A DNA stretch of 64,000 bases from Mucidula mucida. Taxonomy: Eukaryota; Basidiomycota; Agaricomycetes; Agaricales; Physalacriaceae. Where the stretch lies: assembly GCA_015501055.1 (NCBI GenBank), contig JADNYV010000083.1:1-64000 (forward strand), given 5' to 3'. Under the pieces are notes generated by a model. That model saw only the letters and a list, made by a program, of their open reading frames with translations. It was not told where the DNA came from and searched no databases. The position numbers and the translations under genes were made by a program. Shown here piece by piece: positions 46,076 to 56,947 of the stretch (position 1 is its first letter; each line of letters starts with the position of its first letter).

Positions 46076-47365
46076 CTACTTGAAGTTTACAATGACGACT
46101 GACATATCATCGCGCATGTCGGCCGTAGCCTTAAGAGCAGCCTCCATCTTCACAGCATCCGTGCCAAAGAGCGTGTTCTTGATAAGGTTCTCGGCCACAT
46201 TGTCTCCACCGTCAGAGATACAGTCGTGTCCTATACGCGCGTCAGGAGCACCATGGGCGAGCGAGACGAGAATATCCCAGCATTCATCTGGAGTGAGAGG
46301 TGGGGGCAACGCGTCTCGCAGCCCGTCGGATGCAAAAATGAGCATGTCACCTTCAGCAAGCTCGTTGCATTCAACATGAGCTGTGCTGGACATGTACGGC
46401 ATGTTAATATGACCATCTGCTTTCCATTCACTCCAGAAATCGCTAGGCAAAGGCGCGCGATAGATCCATTTCAGTGCTCGTGATCCAATGGAATAGGAGG
46501 CTTTAAGTTGGAAGTCACCGAGAGCTGTGAATGATATGAGTGCCAACAGCTCCCAATCGCGAAGCGCACAAACCACGTGTGACGCTGAGCCAACCGAGGA
46601 GACGCCCCTGCTGAAAGATACCTGCTTCGTTCGGATGTTCGCGCTGAATTCTGTCGACCTCGTCCTTGTTCCTGGCGTTGTGGGACGTGCTGCGCATGAT
46701 CCGCACCCGCTTGTCGTTGTGCCTACGAATGCATACTGACCTCTACTTAGTTCACTTCTTTGATAGACAAACAAAATGCACTGGTACCTGCATCAGAGTC
46801 TCCTAGCGATGCCACCCAGACATGCGTCCGGGCGCTAGTAATGAACGCGATAAGGGCCGTTGAGCCTACGATGGCTAAGCGTGAATCTTCAAAGGTTTGA
46901 CTGCCTCGGTAGCCTATGACAGCATAGATCTCCCTAGTGTCATCCCACTTCTCATGGGAAAAGTCCTCTCCCTTCGCGAAATGTTTCGTGAAGTTTTTCA
47001 GCAGCGAGTCATCGAATCTTTGAATCTCCGTCTTCATAGTGTGGGGAATGTCGAGACCTTCGCGCATCTCCGCGCTACTGCGGTCGGCGATGGCGTGCGG
47101 AAGTATGCGCGACGCATACTCTGACAATCGCCATATGAACCACCATCGATCAGCTCAAGCCAGTCACTGTTAGTATCGACAAACGTGGACGTCGCGATCT
47201 TCTTGAACGCGCTAAAACATATGTCAGATTGGAACGCAACCCAGTGGACACTATAAAGGCGCACTTGGGCCAATTCACAACATCGTCGTCGCGCGTCCGG
47301 AACTGCTCAAGAACTGTCGACACGATGTTCTTGAGGACCTGGAAGAAATCGTCACCCTCCACCAT
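46076..47365 (-). pseudogene. PP2C-type protein phosphatase, better preserved copy
   Basis: Family blocks in order: KKIATSTFVDTNSDW, SEYASRILPHAIAD, AIVGSTALIAF, HVWVASLGDSDA, HNARNKDEVDRIQREHPNEAG, GRLLGWLSVTR joined by an intron (GTTTGT to CACAG, about 46577-46529) to ALGDFQLKASYSIGSRALKW, then MSSTAHVECNELAEGDMLIFASDG and DDMSVVIVNFK to the stop. The metal-binding SDG and GDS residues are present. The DGH box that should precede SEYASR reads IDGGSYG and the frame changes there, a lesion shared with the other copy. One splice around 46735-46793 is also not cleanly in phase. So it is probably inactive, although a missed micro-exon cannot be excluded. Confidence 0.7.
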
Positions 47366-47881
47366 AAGTCCCTTCCGCGCATCGTCAAGGAATTTCTACC
47401 ATGCCGTGAGACTGTGAGTTACGAGAAAAGTTGAAGAGGACGAACATTAAACAAGCTCGAGCTAGTTCCCATAACAAAGCCCGTTTCATTTAGGCCTTCA
47501 ACACACAACGAGCTGTTGTCTGGCTTGCCTCTGTGAGCTTGGAGCCAACGAATCTCAGGTCGGCGGCAGCAGAGAGACCTGGGTCAAAAGAAGCCAACTC
47601 AAGGGGAGAAATCTGCGCCGCCATTCACGGGTTCCTGTATATTCGGCCATCCGTTCGCGTACAACGACGATGTAAGCCACGATCCGCCTGGGGTATACAT
47701 CACTTTCAATTCTAGTGTGAAGCAGGAAAAGCATTGATAATGGGATGAAGATATCTACAAGATGGAGATTTACAGGCCGAGCAGGAAATGATCTATGCGA
47801 CCGGCTCATCATCACGGGCGCTGACGGGAACTCTATGAGCCACCGAAACCAAAATAGCAAAGACGCAACCTACTGATACCG

Positions 47882-48975
47882 CTAGTGCAGATGTTCTTCC
47901 AGATAAGTCACAAACCCTGCGGCAATACTCTGCTCCTGCCAATCCACCGCGCCTTTCTCCGTCGTTCCAAGGGTGATGGCTTTCTTGTGCACAGTAACGA
48001 ACTGCCGCTTTAGCCTCTGCAATTCTGACAACGTCACATTTCGCCCGGGAAGCATGATCTTGATAGTCAGTGTGGGTGTTATCGCCAGTTGCATTGGCCC
48101 GCCATACGACCCAGACGAGGATTGCTCGGACATTATCGCGGAGACGGTAGCCAGCGTCGTATTTTCAAGATTAAGGAGTGCATCTGTAGGCGCTTTCGTT
48201 ATCTAGCTGAACGGTTAGAGGAGTGATGGGAAGCAAGAATAGAAGGGACGGACTGAGAGAGTGCCGGAGTTGGGGGGTTTAACGTCGCCGGACATGATGG
48301 CTTTCCAAATGTCGGAGGACGGAATACCGTCATCCGTCCACAAAAGCGTGAATAGAGGAGAATCCCATCGGACCATAGAAGAAGGCTCCTCAAATCGTTG
48401 GATAAGATTATCCAGCCTATCCGACCGTCAGTTGGACGTTGGAGACGGATGAACCGTAACACACGTATCGGCTGTGTATCTCTCCCCTTCCGGTCGCGCT
48501 TCATTTCGTGCACGACATTGATCCGGCGTTGATACGACAAAAACCTACTTGAACCCGAGGTCAATGTCAGGCATTCGAGGAGCAGGGGTGGCTTACAGTC
48601 GCTACACGAACTTTGAACTCTCTGGCCGCACAGTATATCTGGTACCGGAATCCCTTAATATAATTAGGCGCGTCAAGTATCACGATATTGTTCGGCGATA
48701 TTTGGCGCTGCAGATTGGTGAACAGGGTGCCTCTAGCTGGCTTCTCCGAGCGACTGTCTGGAAGGCTGAGCGCCTTCGTACCAGCAACTGAGATAATGCA
48801 CACCGTTGTAAGCCGAGCGGCTGATATTTAGGGAATGGTCCGAGATTACCACAATTTTGTATTGAGGTCCAGTGTATTCCGGGTCGTTTAGTTTGGATTC
48901 GATAAAGTCCGATATTTGTTTGGCCCGCCGAGTTTTTCCACTGCAAGGATATCCAGAGATCGTAATCAAGGCCAT
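47882..48975 (-). CDS. KTI12: KTI12-like Elongator-associated P-loop protein, copy 2
   Basis: Same exon structure and, as far as I can read, the same sequence as 27238-28331, with constant offset 20644 and no indel. P-loop GYPCSGKT at the N-terminus; C-terminal LQRLKRQFVTVHKKAI helix. The first 103 bases upstream of the start are also repeated, so both copies may keep a core promoter; beyond that the flanks differ (unique from 49079). Two intact copies of a gene normally single in fungi is unusual and suggests a recent duplication or gene conversion. Confidence 0.9.
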
Positions 48976-49410
48976 CTACGGGATTGTACGTGGGAGGGTG
49001 GGATGGAGAGAGGTATGGGGAATTCAAGATGGTGGTAAAAGGAAAAGCTAAGTGTGGCTGTGCATTGGATTTCCCGTCAGGATGCGCGCGTCGCCAGTGA
49101 TCCGTGCTCGAGAAATTTGTCAGGTACCATGGAGCCGTGGTGCACATTCAGGTCGCCTGTATGAGCGCACACCATCGAGATTAAGTACTTGGTCAGGTAT
49201 ATGTTGATACTTTTGTCTTCTAAGTACAGTAACAATAAGACTCGCGAAAGTCCGAGTCGCGCCAGAGTCCAGACCTGATCCATAAGAATGAAGATAGTTC
49301 ACCGTTGACAAAACAAATGGTATCTGAATTTCAACGCACAGAGCACTAAAATAGTATATAAATTGAGGCATGTGCGCTGACTTACTCACGCCTTCGATAC
49401 TGGACGATTG

Positions 49411-50080
49411 TCAGACCAAACTCGGACTGCATTGCCCATCAGTGGTAGCGATCCGCCCGTCGAGTGTGACATTGAAAGTCCCCGCCGACTGTAAATAAGT
49501 ACCAGACAAAAGCCTCATCCTGCAGAAATTCAGCGAGGCAGTCGGTCTCCACGGTCGAAAACAAACGCAGTGCAAAAAGCCACTGCGGACGCCACCCCAG
49601 CATACGTTCGCAAGGGTGGGCTTTTCGCCGGAAAGAAAGCAATTCAAGCTACTAGTGCTTACCATGTCACAGTGCTCAATCATCGCAGGAAAACTCGACA
49701 GTCTTGGAGCATAGAGCGCTGAAATCGCTTGCAGATGAACCATTGAGTGGTAGGCGACGGACGACACGATCTGGATTGGGATATCTTCGGTAGATATTGC
49801 GTCACGAGTTGAACGTAGTTCCACTGCAGAGTTGGATTGATCTAGTCTTTATGATCTTTGAATTGAGGAAGCGGAATGGGAGCAGCCAGGGCTCTTACAG
49901 GAGCCGACGTCCTGACCCTCCCACATCGCACCTATCTGCTCTGCAACTTGAATGGCCACCGTGAATTTGAGTGCATATCGCGGTCGAGTCGCCAGTAAAT
50001 TTGTGCCCATCAAGAGAATCGCCGCGCAGGATGGTGGTAAGTAGTGGCATCGACACGTTGGTTGTTTTCGGAAAACCCAT
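49411..50080 (-). pseudogene. Hypothetical gene remnant C2
   Basis: Diverged copy of C1. MGFPKTTNVSMPL at 50080, an intron, LLMGTNLLATRPRYALKFTVAIQVAEQIGAMW, then VGSCKSPGCSHSA. Further down, minus-strand coding-like pieces (STEDIPIQIVSSVAYHSMVH; CLAEFLQDEAFVWYLFTVGG) may be later exons, but they lie in different frames. No family recognised. Confidence 0.3.
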
Positions 50081-50177
50081 GATCCAGTGTCAGGACCGAT
50101 GCTCTGTGCTGTTTTCTCTATCAAGTCAGTGTGAGAGCTAGTCTCGCGCAAAAAAACAGAAGCAATCCTATGATAGT

Positions 50178-50250
50178 ACGACTGGCCTGAGTCGAACAGG
50201 CATACATCTTAAATGAGTTTCTATGTGCTTTACCGTCAAGCTACAGTCGT
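50178..50250 (-). tRNA. tRNA-like sequence, second copy
   Basis: 73 nt; perfect 7-bp acceptor (ACGACTG/CAGTCGT), D arm GCTT-GACGGTA-AAGC, T arm identical to the 34-kb copy. The anticodon arm again cannot form a standard stem, so isotype and function are open. Confidence 0.45.
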
Positions 50251-50619
50251 TGCCTTTTCTGTTGAATCATCTTTATAGATTAAGTTATGAGTGTCGCACA
50301 AAGCGAATAAGAGGAAGAAAAGCAAGTTCATGTACGCGTGATATTGCGATGCCGCCGAATTTCTCGTACATGGGGAAAGTTTGGCTCGGTATCTTTATCA
50401 AGAATACGGAAAGGGCAATTTCGACCATTAAATGGAGATTGGGTACGATTACGCCTCTTAGGAGAAACGGCGGTTGTCGGCATGGTGCGCTGTGGCGGTC
50501 GAAGATACCGACGCGGGTTGAGCAGCTGCACTACTGGCGCTACCTGATGTGCGTGAAGAGCATGCGGTATGAGGTGTGGCAAAATGATAAGCTGCAGCAG
50601 CAGATAAAGTGGATGGACA
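50251..50619. other. Junction sequence next to the right inverted arm
   Basis: Unique sequence replacing the F-box N-terminus of the left arm. A plus-strand frame from 50349 (MPPNFSYMGKVWLGIFIKNT) runs across the junction at about 50620 but then leaves the F-box frame; not a supported gene. Confidence 0.4.
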
Positions 50620-51884
50620 AGCGCGTACTCCTCACCGTCGGCCTTCCGCGATTTTATCATGCAATGCCACAATGTCGGTAACTGTGTCTAAACCTGTAAC
50701 GTTATTTTCGGTAAGGATGATGGCCCTCAATTTTGGAGCATTGTCTCCGAGATCATGACTAGGCTCACACGGCTCAAGGCTGTTACCTTCACTGAGGCTC
50801 TCACGTTCCGAGGCCCCCTGTCCAAGATGTTGCTTGAGGATCTTCCGAGATTAAGCTCTGTGCGGACCGTCAAGCTGCAGTATGTGAAGGGGCTTTTTGT
50901 AGAGGATGTGGCGCACATCTTATCAGCCTTCCAGGATATGTCGGTCTTGGAGATATGGAGATGTAACATAGTGCGTGACCGAGACTCATCTGTGGTGCCC
51001 CCCGTACCGGTTGCGCTAGAGACGCTGAGCTTGCTTCACGCGCAATCCTTCATAACTGAAATCTTGGCGGGGTCGGTGGCTCCTCCCATGATCTCCTTCC
51101 ACAAACTTAGGCGCCTCATCGTTGCGGGTGCAATTATGCAGAGAATATGGCCTTCATACGAGGACCTGTTTCTCCAGATCCAAGGCACGGTGAAGGAAGT
51201 GATCCTCTATACGGGTCCTGAAGTGGTTCCAGCAAGTAAGCGGCTCTCTTGTTGTCTACAAATACAGCAGCTTACACGCATTGTCGTCATTCAGAAATGA
51301 CATTCTTTGTGAATGTACCATCCCTGATCTTTGTCCCTCCTTCAAATTCTGATTCTGATGTCCTTTCCCATATACTCCAAGTCTCGCATGTTGAGAGGCC
51401 CGCCTCGCGCGATTTGGAGAAGTTGGCACTCGTCTTGAACTGGAGAACAGATCAACATCCCTTCTGGTCCAATCTTCCTGATCTACTCGCAAAGTTGACT
51501 TTTACGATTCCATTTAGCGTATGTATCACGCTTGCTTGGCCCTCCCTTTTGAGGCCATTGGAGTCACACATGCACACGACACCAATCAATCCAATCCCTC
51601 CAATCGTGAGCTCTCACAGGACTGATACGCGACTGCATCTCAGTCTCCTCCGACATAATTATTTGCTGTTCCACCGATATCTCCAGCTCGATAATGTCAA
51701 CCCCGAAAGCGCGCTTGGGACTGGGCTGGTAGACCTTTATCTCAAACTCCTCCGCCGAACTATCACTATCCTCAAAGTACACTGCCGCTTTGGACCCAGG
51801 GGCAATATACTTCGGAGCCTTTCCTCTACCGCACTCGACAATGGGGTCCGCAGTTCCATTCTGAAGGGGAGGACGGCGCGGTGA
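50620..51884 (+). pseudogene. F-box/LRR-like protein, 5'-truncated right-arm copy
   Basis: Inverted copy of 23290-24640 lacking the start codon and F-box (MAMTDFPQELLD...). Homology begins inside the coding region at GTACTCCTCACCGTCGGCC. The LRR-like region is one residue different in the MSVLEI(R/W)RCNIV segment. The C-terminus has the same run-on through antisense of A2'. With no F-box and no promoter it is a pseudogene. Confidence 0.75.
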
Positions 51885-52727
51885 AGAAGCGCGGCGATGG
51901 TGGCTCCGAGTCGAAGTCGTCAAAGAAATCGGGCATGAAAACAGAGGATGGAGAATCTGGCGAGGGTAACTCGTCAAAGACCAGCGGGGGGAGCGAATGA
52001 GAAGGAAATGAGAGCTCGCTCAAGGGCATGTTTCCCTTGCTTGAGGTGATCCGCATATATTCGAACAGCACGGTGATGACGGCTGTAATGTCGTCCAAAT
52101 CCGCGTCTCCGTGCGATATGAGTACTGTCATGCGAGATATGTCGACCAAGTAATCCTCCCATTCGGTATGTCCAATTTGGATCGTTTCCGTGTACGGTGA
52201 AGCGACAGCGTTTATGAAATTCTGCCTGATTTGCTTGTAGTTGGAGAGAGCAGAGAGGCCGGTTAGTTTGAGCCTGGTTGTGCATGAGTTCAAGTTCTGA
52301 TGTCTTCAAGAAGAGGATTAAACTCACTGTTCCGCATCATTGAGGTCAACATTGCCTGTGGCTTCCAGCGTGACGATGTAAAATACTCTCAGCGTCATCA
52401 CAAAGTCTTCAGTGGCCTGCGTATCGGTAACGGAGAGGAGTTCTGTTTGCGAGTAGAACCGGAGAGAAAAGACAACGATTTGGAACAGCGTGAAAGGAGT
52501 TTGGTATGGTGAACAGACAAGTTCGTGCACAGAATCGAATATCGTCTTGTACTGAGACGATAATACGAAGTCACTATGTGAAATGGATGAGACAGGGATC
52601 ACGAACGATGAGTAATGGATACTAACATGACTTGCGCGTCGTCCTCGACCCCGGTTGCGATGGTAAATAAGAGGGCACACAGCCAATGGGCAATGTCGCT
52701 TGTAGAGCTGCACTCCGGAGCGGACAT
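51826..52727 (-). CDS. Family-A member A2', uninterrupted but C-terminally short
   Basis: Start at 52727 (MSAPESSSTSDIAHWL); three exons as in A3; about 265 residues. Exon 2 is continuous across TPFTLFQIVVFSLRFY, exactly where the left arm carries the retrotransposon, giving the pre-insertion sequence. The 5-base deletion after SPSEWN is shared with the left copy, so it ends GPHCRVR and lacks the KVYQPSPKRAFG and WRDWIDWC part; that part is still open in another frame to 51564. Whether the short form is functional is unknown. Confidence 0.68.
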
Positions 52728-52760
52728 GATGATGGAGAGCGAATTCTGTGGGTTGTGGGG

Positions 52761-52837
52761 GGATGAGAGGATGAGAGGATGAGAGGATGAGAGGATGAGA
52801 GGATGAGAGGATGAGAGGATGAGAGGATGAGAGGATG
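52761..52837. repeat. 8-bp microsatellite, long allele
   Basis: About nine GAGGATGA units in the A2' leader, against about four at 20631-20666. Confidence 0.85.
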
Positions 52838-53491
52838 CCTAACGCTTGCTCGAGCCATCATTATATATGTCGTCCACACTTGGCGGCCAAAGGACGTCTT
52901 GCGTAATCAGTGGCAAAGAGCAGACAATGACCCGGTGGCACAGATCCAGGGCCAGGCTGCACTTGTGCGCTTTGACCATCGACAAATATTGTGGCTGGTC
53001 AGTACAATGGCCTCGCGCAGAGTGTGGACACATCACCTAAGCCATGTTCGGGAACAGCAGTTCGATCCAATGTTTTGAGGAGATTGGTGTTGAGTCTAGG
53101 ACTTGCTACCGTCATATAAGTTCTTGACAAAGTGGTCGGAGTCGCTTTGACCGATGGATACAAGACCCTTTAAATTTCCGTTGGAGGTTGTATACAGAAA
53201 GCAACCTTAGCTGCGTACGGTGTTTGCTCCGTGGTCGCGTTATTGTTCGGGGCGCGGGCCCAATAAGAGCACCTTGTTTGTGAATGTCACTGAGAAGATG
53301 CATTACGGAATAATGATGACTGTTCCCCGGAACTTTCCGCTTCAACTTGGATTCAACAAGCCACTGTGCACAGGAACCCAAGCGCTAAATCTTTCGGACC
53401 ATCGACTCTAAAACATGATTTGACAGCAAAATAAGAATACACCCGGCTCCACAAAACGAACATCAACAGCGTGCCTCATTCCCAAACAACA

Positions 53492-54499
53492 TCATGCAGC
53501 CAAGCAGCGATCTAACCAGCTCCTCCAAAACGCTTCATCGCGTCCCTTCGACGCCTCGACCTGCACAAGCTCGACCTCAGCCATAGCCTCGAGCTCAATC
53601 AAATCAATCTTGATCTCTCGTCTCGGCTGCGGCTGGTATAGATGCAGCACCGGCTTGGGAAGAGGACGGCGAATTGGGGGCGCTCTCTTGGTGACTGCCG
53701 GACGATGCTCTGACCCCGCATGATCAGACAGGTTGTACCCAGGAGGCGATAGTAGCTGATATAGAGGTACGTCTCCATCTGGAGATGTGTACCTCGCGTG
53801 ATGGAGGAAGGTGCGCCGGGCCATGTCGCATGGGATAGGAAGGTCCAAGTCCACGAGATCAGTGTGGAAGTCGATCCACTCTTCCTCGCTCAATTGCATC
53901 GTTCCTGTATACGGGGATACAGCGTTATTCGCGATGTTTCGTTTGATTGCAAGATAGTCGGCAAATGTGGTGAGTCCGACGAGATTCATTCTGTCATCGG
54001 GGATAAATGTTAGTGCATGAGGGGATGAAGCCGTTGAAGAAATCTCACTTTTCTGGAAGTGTTATTGTAGGCTCGGAGATGGACCCGCTAGTAGTTTCGA
54101 GTGCAAGGATGAATAAGACTCGGAGGAGGAGGATGAGCTCCTCAGCGCCTTGTGGGTCCTTATTCGAAAGGTCGAGGAATTTGACGTGCGAGAAAACACG
54201 GTCCAGGAAGACGACTGTGTGGAAGAGCGCGAAGGGTGTCTGACGCTTGAACGTGACGAGCTCGTAGACAGCCTTGAAGATCGTATGATGATGCGAAGAG
54301 AAGACGAGATCACTGATATAAAGAGACTGTGAATCAGAACGAAGACGAAAGAGAGTAGGGGTCCGTACAGAGTCTGTGAATCACTCTGAACATCGACCCC
54401 AGAGGCTATGAGCGTGACTAGGGCAGTTATGAAGGTGCTCAATGCGGCTAGAGCGCACGTCTGACGATCCATCGCGTTCGGCAAGTGTTGCTTGGCCAT
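53492..54499 (-). CDS. Family-A member A1'
   Basis: Inverted copy of A1 (18962-19968). The N-terminus differs at several residues (MAKQHLPNAMDRQTC against MATQRFPNAMDRQMC), the rest at only a few, for example AGSEHRP and MAEVELVQ. Exon junctions are conserved and no frameshift is seen. The TATATAAG promoter is also duplicated (54549-54562). Probably functional. Confidence 0.72.
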
Positions 54500-54984
54500 T
54501 GTTGTCAGTGCAGAGGAATAAAACGCGTTGTGCTCTAATTGAAAGAGCCAGTAGTCTTATATACGCGCACCATTGTTCGATGTTAAAGCCATACAACGAC
54601 AATGAAAGCAGGGGGCGTCCACCACGGCGAGGTGTGGACTGTGGATTGTGGACTGTGTGTCAAATCCGGACAATGTGCCACTAGTAACTACAGGGTCGTG
54701 TTACGCTCTGGCCACGGCATCAAATACGTACGCTTCTGGAAGAACAAGAGAGCACGAGTGGGAGGTGCCGAAGATGCTGGACATGGTGGTCGTAGGAAAC
54801 GAAGAAGTCGATGGCCTTTGATAACTAGTATTCAAGTCAACGATAGAAAAGCAGAGAAGATCATCGTATCTTTGAAAGTAACCCAAAGTAAGATGTACAT
54901 CACGTTCAAAAAAACAATCAAACTAAAACTAAAATCGTTCATTCGACCGAAACACCTGTATAGATCCCAAATGTGATAGACCCG

Positions 54985-56947
54985 TCAACCCAGGAACCTG
55001 CGGTCTAGGACACTCAACCCCAGCTGACACTACTACCCACCTGTCATACGCGCGCTGAACATACGCCTTCTCCAGCAGGCACGCCTTTCCCGCGAAATCG
55101 TGCCACACGCGATACAAGAACCCGGTGACATTCGGATCCTCCGTTCCAAGACAGAATAGGTTCGCGATATCGCACCAAGAGTCAGGCTCCAGTTCCCCGA
55201 ATATCCGGATAAACCCAGATTCGAGGGGGAGGATGAGGGAGGGAGGGAGGTCGAGGAGGGCTTGTCTAGTGCCGACAAGTTAGGATTGAACACAATGAAG
55301 GTAGGCATTTGGAAGGCGTACTTTTCTTGTACCCCAATTGTCCCGATCCGACAAGAATGCGTGTAGGCGTAGAACGCGGACCACATCAATATACACCGGA
55401 TTCGTTGTAGGTAGGATCGGAGACAGGGATGCGTAACGTCGGATCCAACGACAGGTCTGAGGTCGGCGCCGTGAACATTCTGGAGGTATGAGAGTGTGAA
55501 GTAGAGGCTTTGGACGAGGACGTCGGGTTGTTGACGGTTCCAGGTGACGTAGTCGCGCACCACTTGGGATATGTCGGTGCTAACAGTGGACAGGGTTAGT
55601 ACTTGACGAAGAAGAAGGAGAAGAAGAAGAAGGGGAACATACAAGAGACTAGGACCATAGCAGGTACGAACAATCATTGTCGTAATCCAATGGACGAGCG
55701 CATTCACTTCAGTCGCTTCAGTGCGAGCCTCCTGACGATGCGTCGGTTTCAAGATGTGTGCGATTCCTGAAGCGCTGAGAAGAGGAGCATTTCCCGTGCT
55801 GGATGGCAGTATGCCATATCGCAAGGCTAAAGACTCCGCAGTTTGGACTTCGTCTGTTGGACAACGAGGACGCTCGTGAATCGTAGGAAGAGCTCGCTTG
55901 CTGGGATAAGGGAGTCCAGGTGGATGCGACGGACGAGCATGGTGTCGACGAGGCGGCCATGGAAGTGGTGAATTGTGGGTACGCGGGTTGATGGTGGAAG
56001 CAGCGAAGTCGACATAACGTGCAAGTGGACCTCGAGCAAAAGAGAAAGATGTCGATGAAGCAGCGGATCTGTGTATAATGCGATATCGCAAAGCTAGAGA
56101 CTCTGCGGTTTCCAATGATGCATTTGGGCGAGCTCGTTCTCTGGAAGGAGGCAGACCTTGGGGATGAGACGGCGTACGACGAGTCGGAGGAGTGGGTACG
56201 TTATTGTGATGTAGAAGAGGCGGCCAAGGAAGGGTTGAAGCGTCTTTAGCCACATCATGAGTCGTTGGGTCGGAAGTTGATTGTGATAATTCGACATGGC
56301 ACGTAATCGCTGGCGGGACAATATTCAAATGCGCGAGGTAGAGCTCCGGGATTGGTGTGTTAGACGTCGAGCAGGCTGAAGTGGCAGCATTTCCAAAAAT
56401 GCCATATCGCAAGGCCAAAGATTGTGCCGTTTCGATTTCGCCAGAATGCCCTGGAAGGTGACGTGCTCGTGCTCTAGGATCAAGAAGTCCGGGTGGATGA
56501 CTCGGGGGAGTGGGCAAGATAGGGCATTGACGATGTAGAGGCGGCCAAGGAAGAGGCGAATCCGTCATATCGACGTTGCGTTGTTCTATGCTGGAGACGT
56601 CGCGTGTAGGTGCCGTAGATTGGGAATTGCTATCACGAAGTGCATCCAGATTGTAGTCGCCGATGACAGGAACAGGTGGGGAAGATGCGATCGATGAGGC
56701 GGAGACTGAGGATGCTCGTGAAGGGAAGGAAGCGTGGCTCGTGGTGGATGATGTGGAAGAGGCATTGGTTATGGCTGCGCGACTTTGACTAGCAGTCGGG
56801 GGTGGCGCTAACAGCTTTCGCTGGGATGACTGTTGAACGACGACGTTTATTCGTCGAGCGGTGGCGGCTGCTTGTGCCCTCCTGGCAGCGTAGATGGCGA
56901 GGAACGGCAGCAGTGGCGTAAAGTGGTTCGACAACGATGGAAACAGA
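54985..56947 (-). pseudogene. Proline/histidine-rich protein, 5'-truncated right-arm copy
   Basis: Inverted copy of 16513-18475. It begins at FPSLSNHFTPLL with no ATG and no TATA, since the repeat ends there. The PLPWPP/SLALRYGI repeats are nearly unchanged. The second intron has the same borders but quite different content from the left arm: it shares only the donor end and carries a CCTAAC branch site. The following exon reads QALLDLPPSLILPLESGF. Two codons (QP) of ELEPQPDSW are missing. It is likely silent unless a new upstream exon is used. Confidence 0.75.

Larger units (their letters stand above)
45756..49078. repeat. Direct repeat, copy 2 (PP2C-KTI12)
   Basis: Partner of 25118-28434, same orientation, about 20.6 kb away. 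See copy 1 for the mosaic of identical and diverged parts. Confidence 0.95.
50620..56947. repeat. Right arm of the inverted repeat
   Basis: Inverted copy of 16513-24555 without the retrotransposon. Its outer end cuts the proline-rich gene near codon 31; its inner end cuts the F-box gene. Confidence 0.95.
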
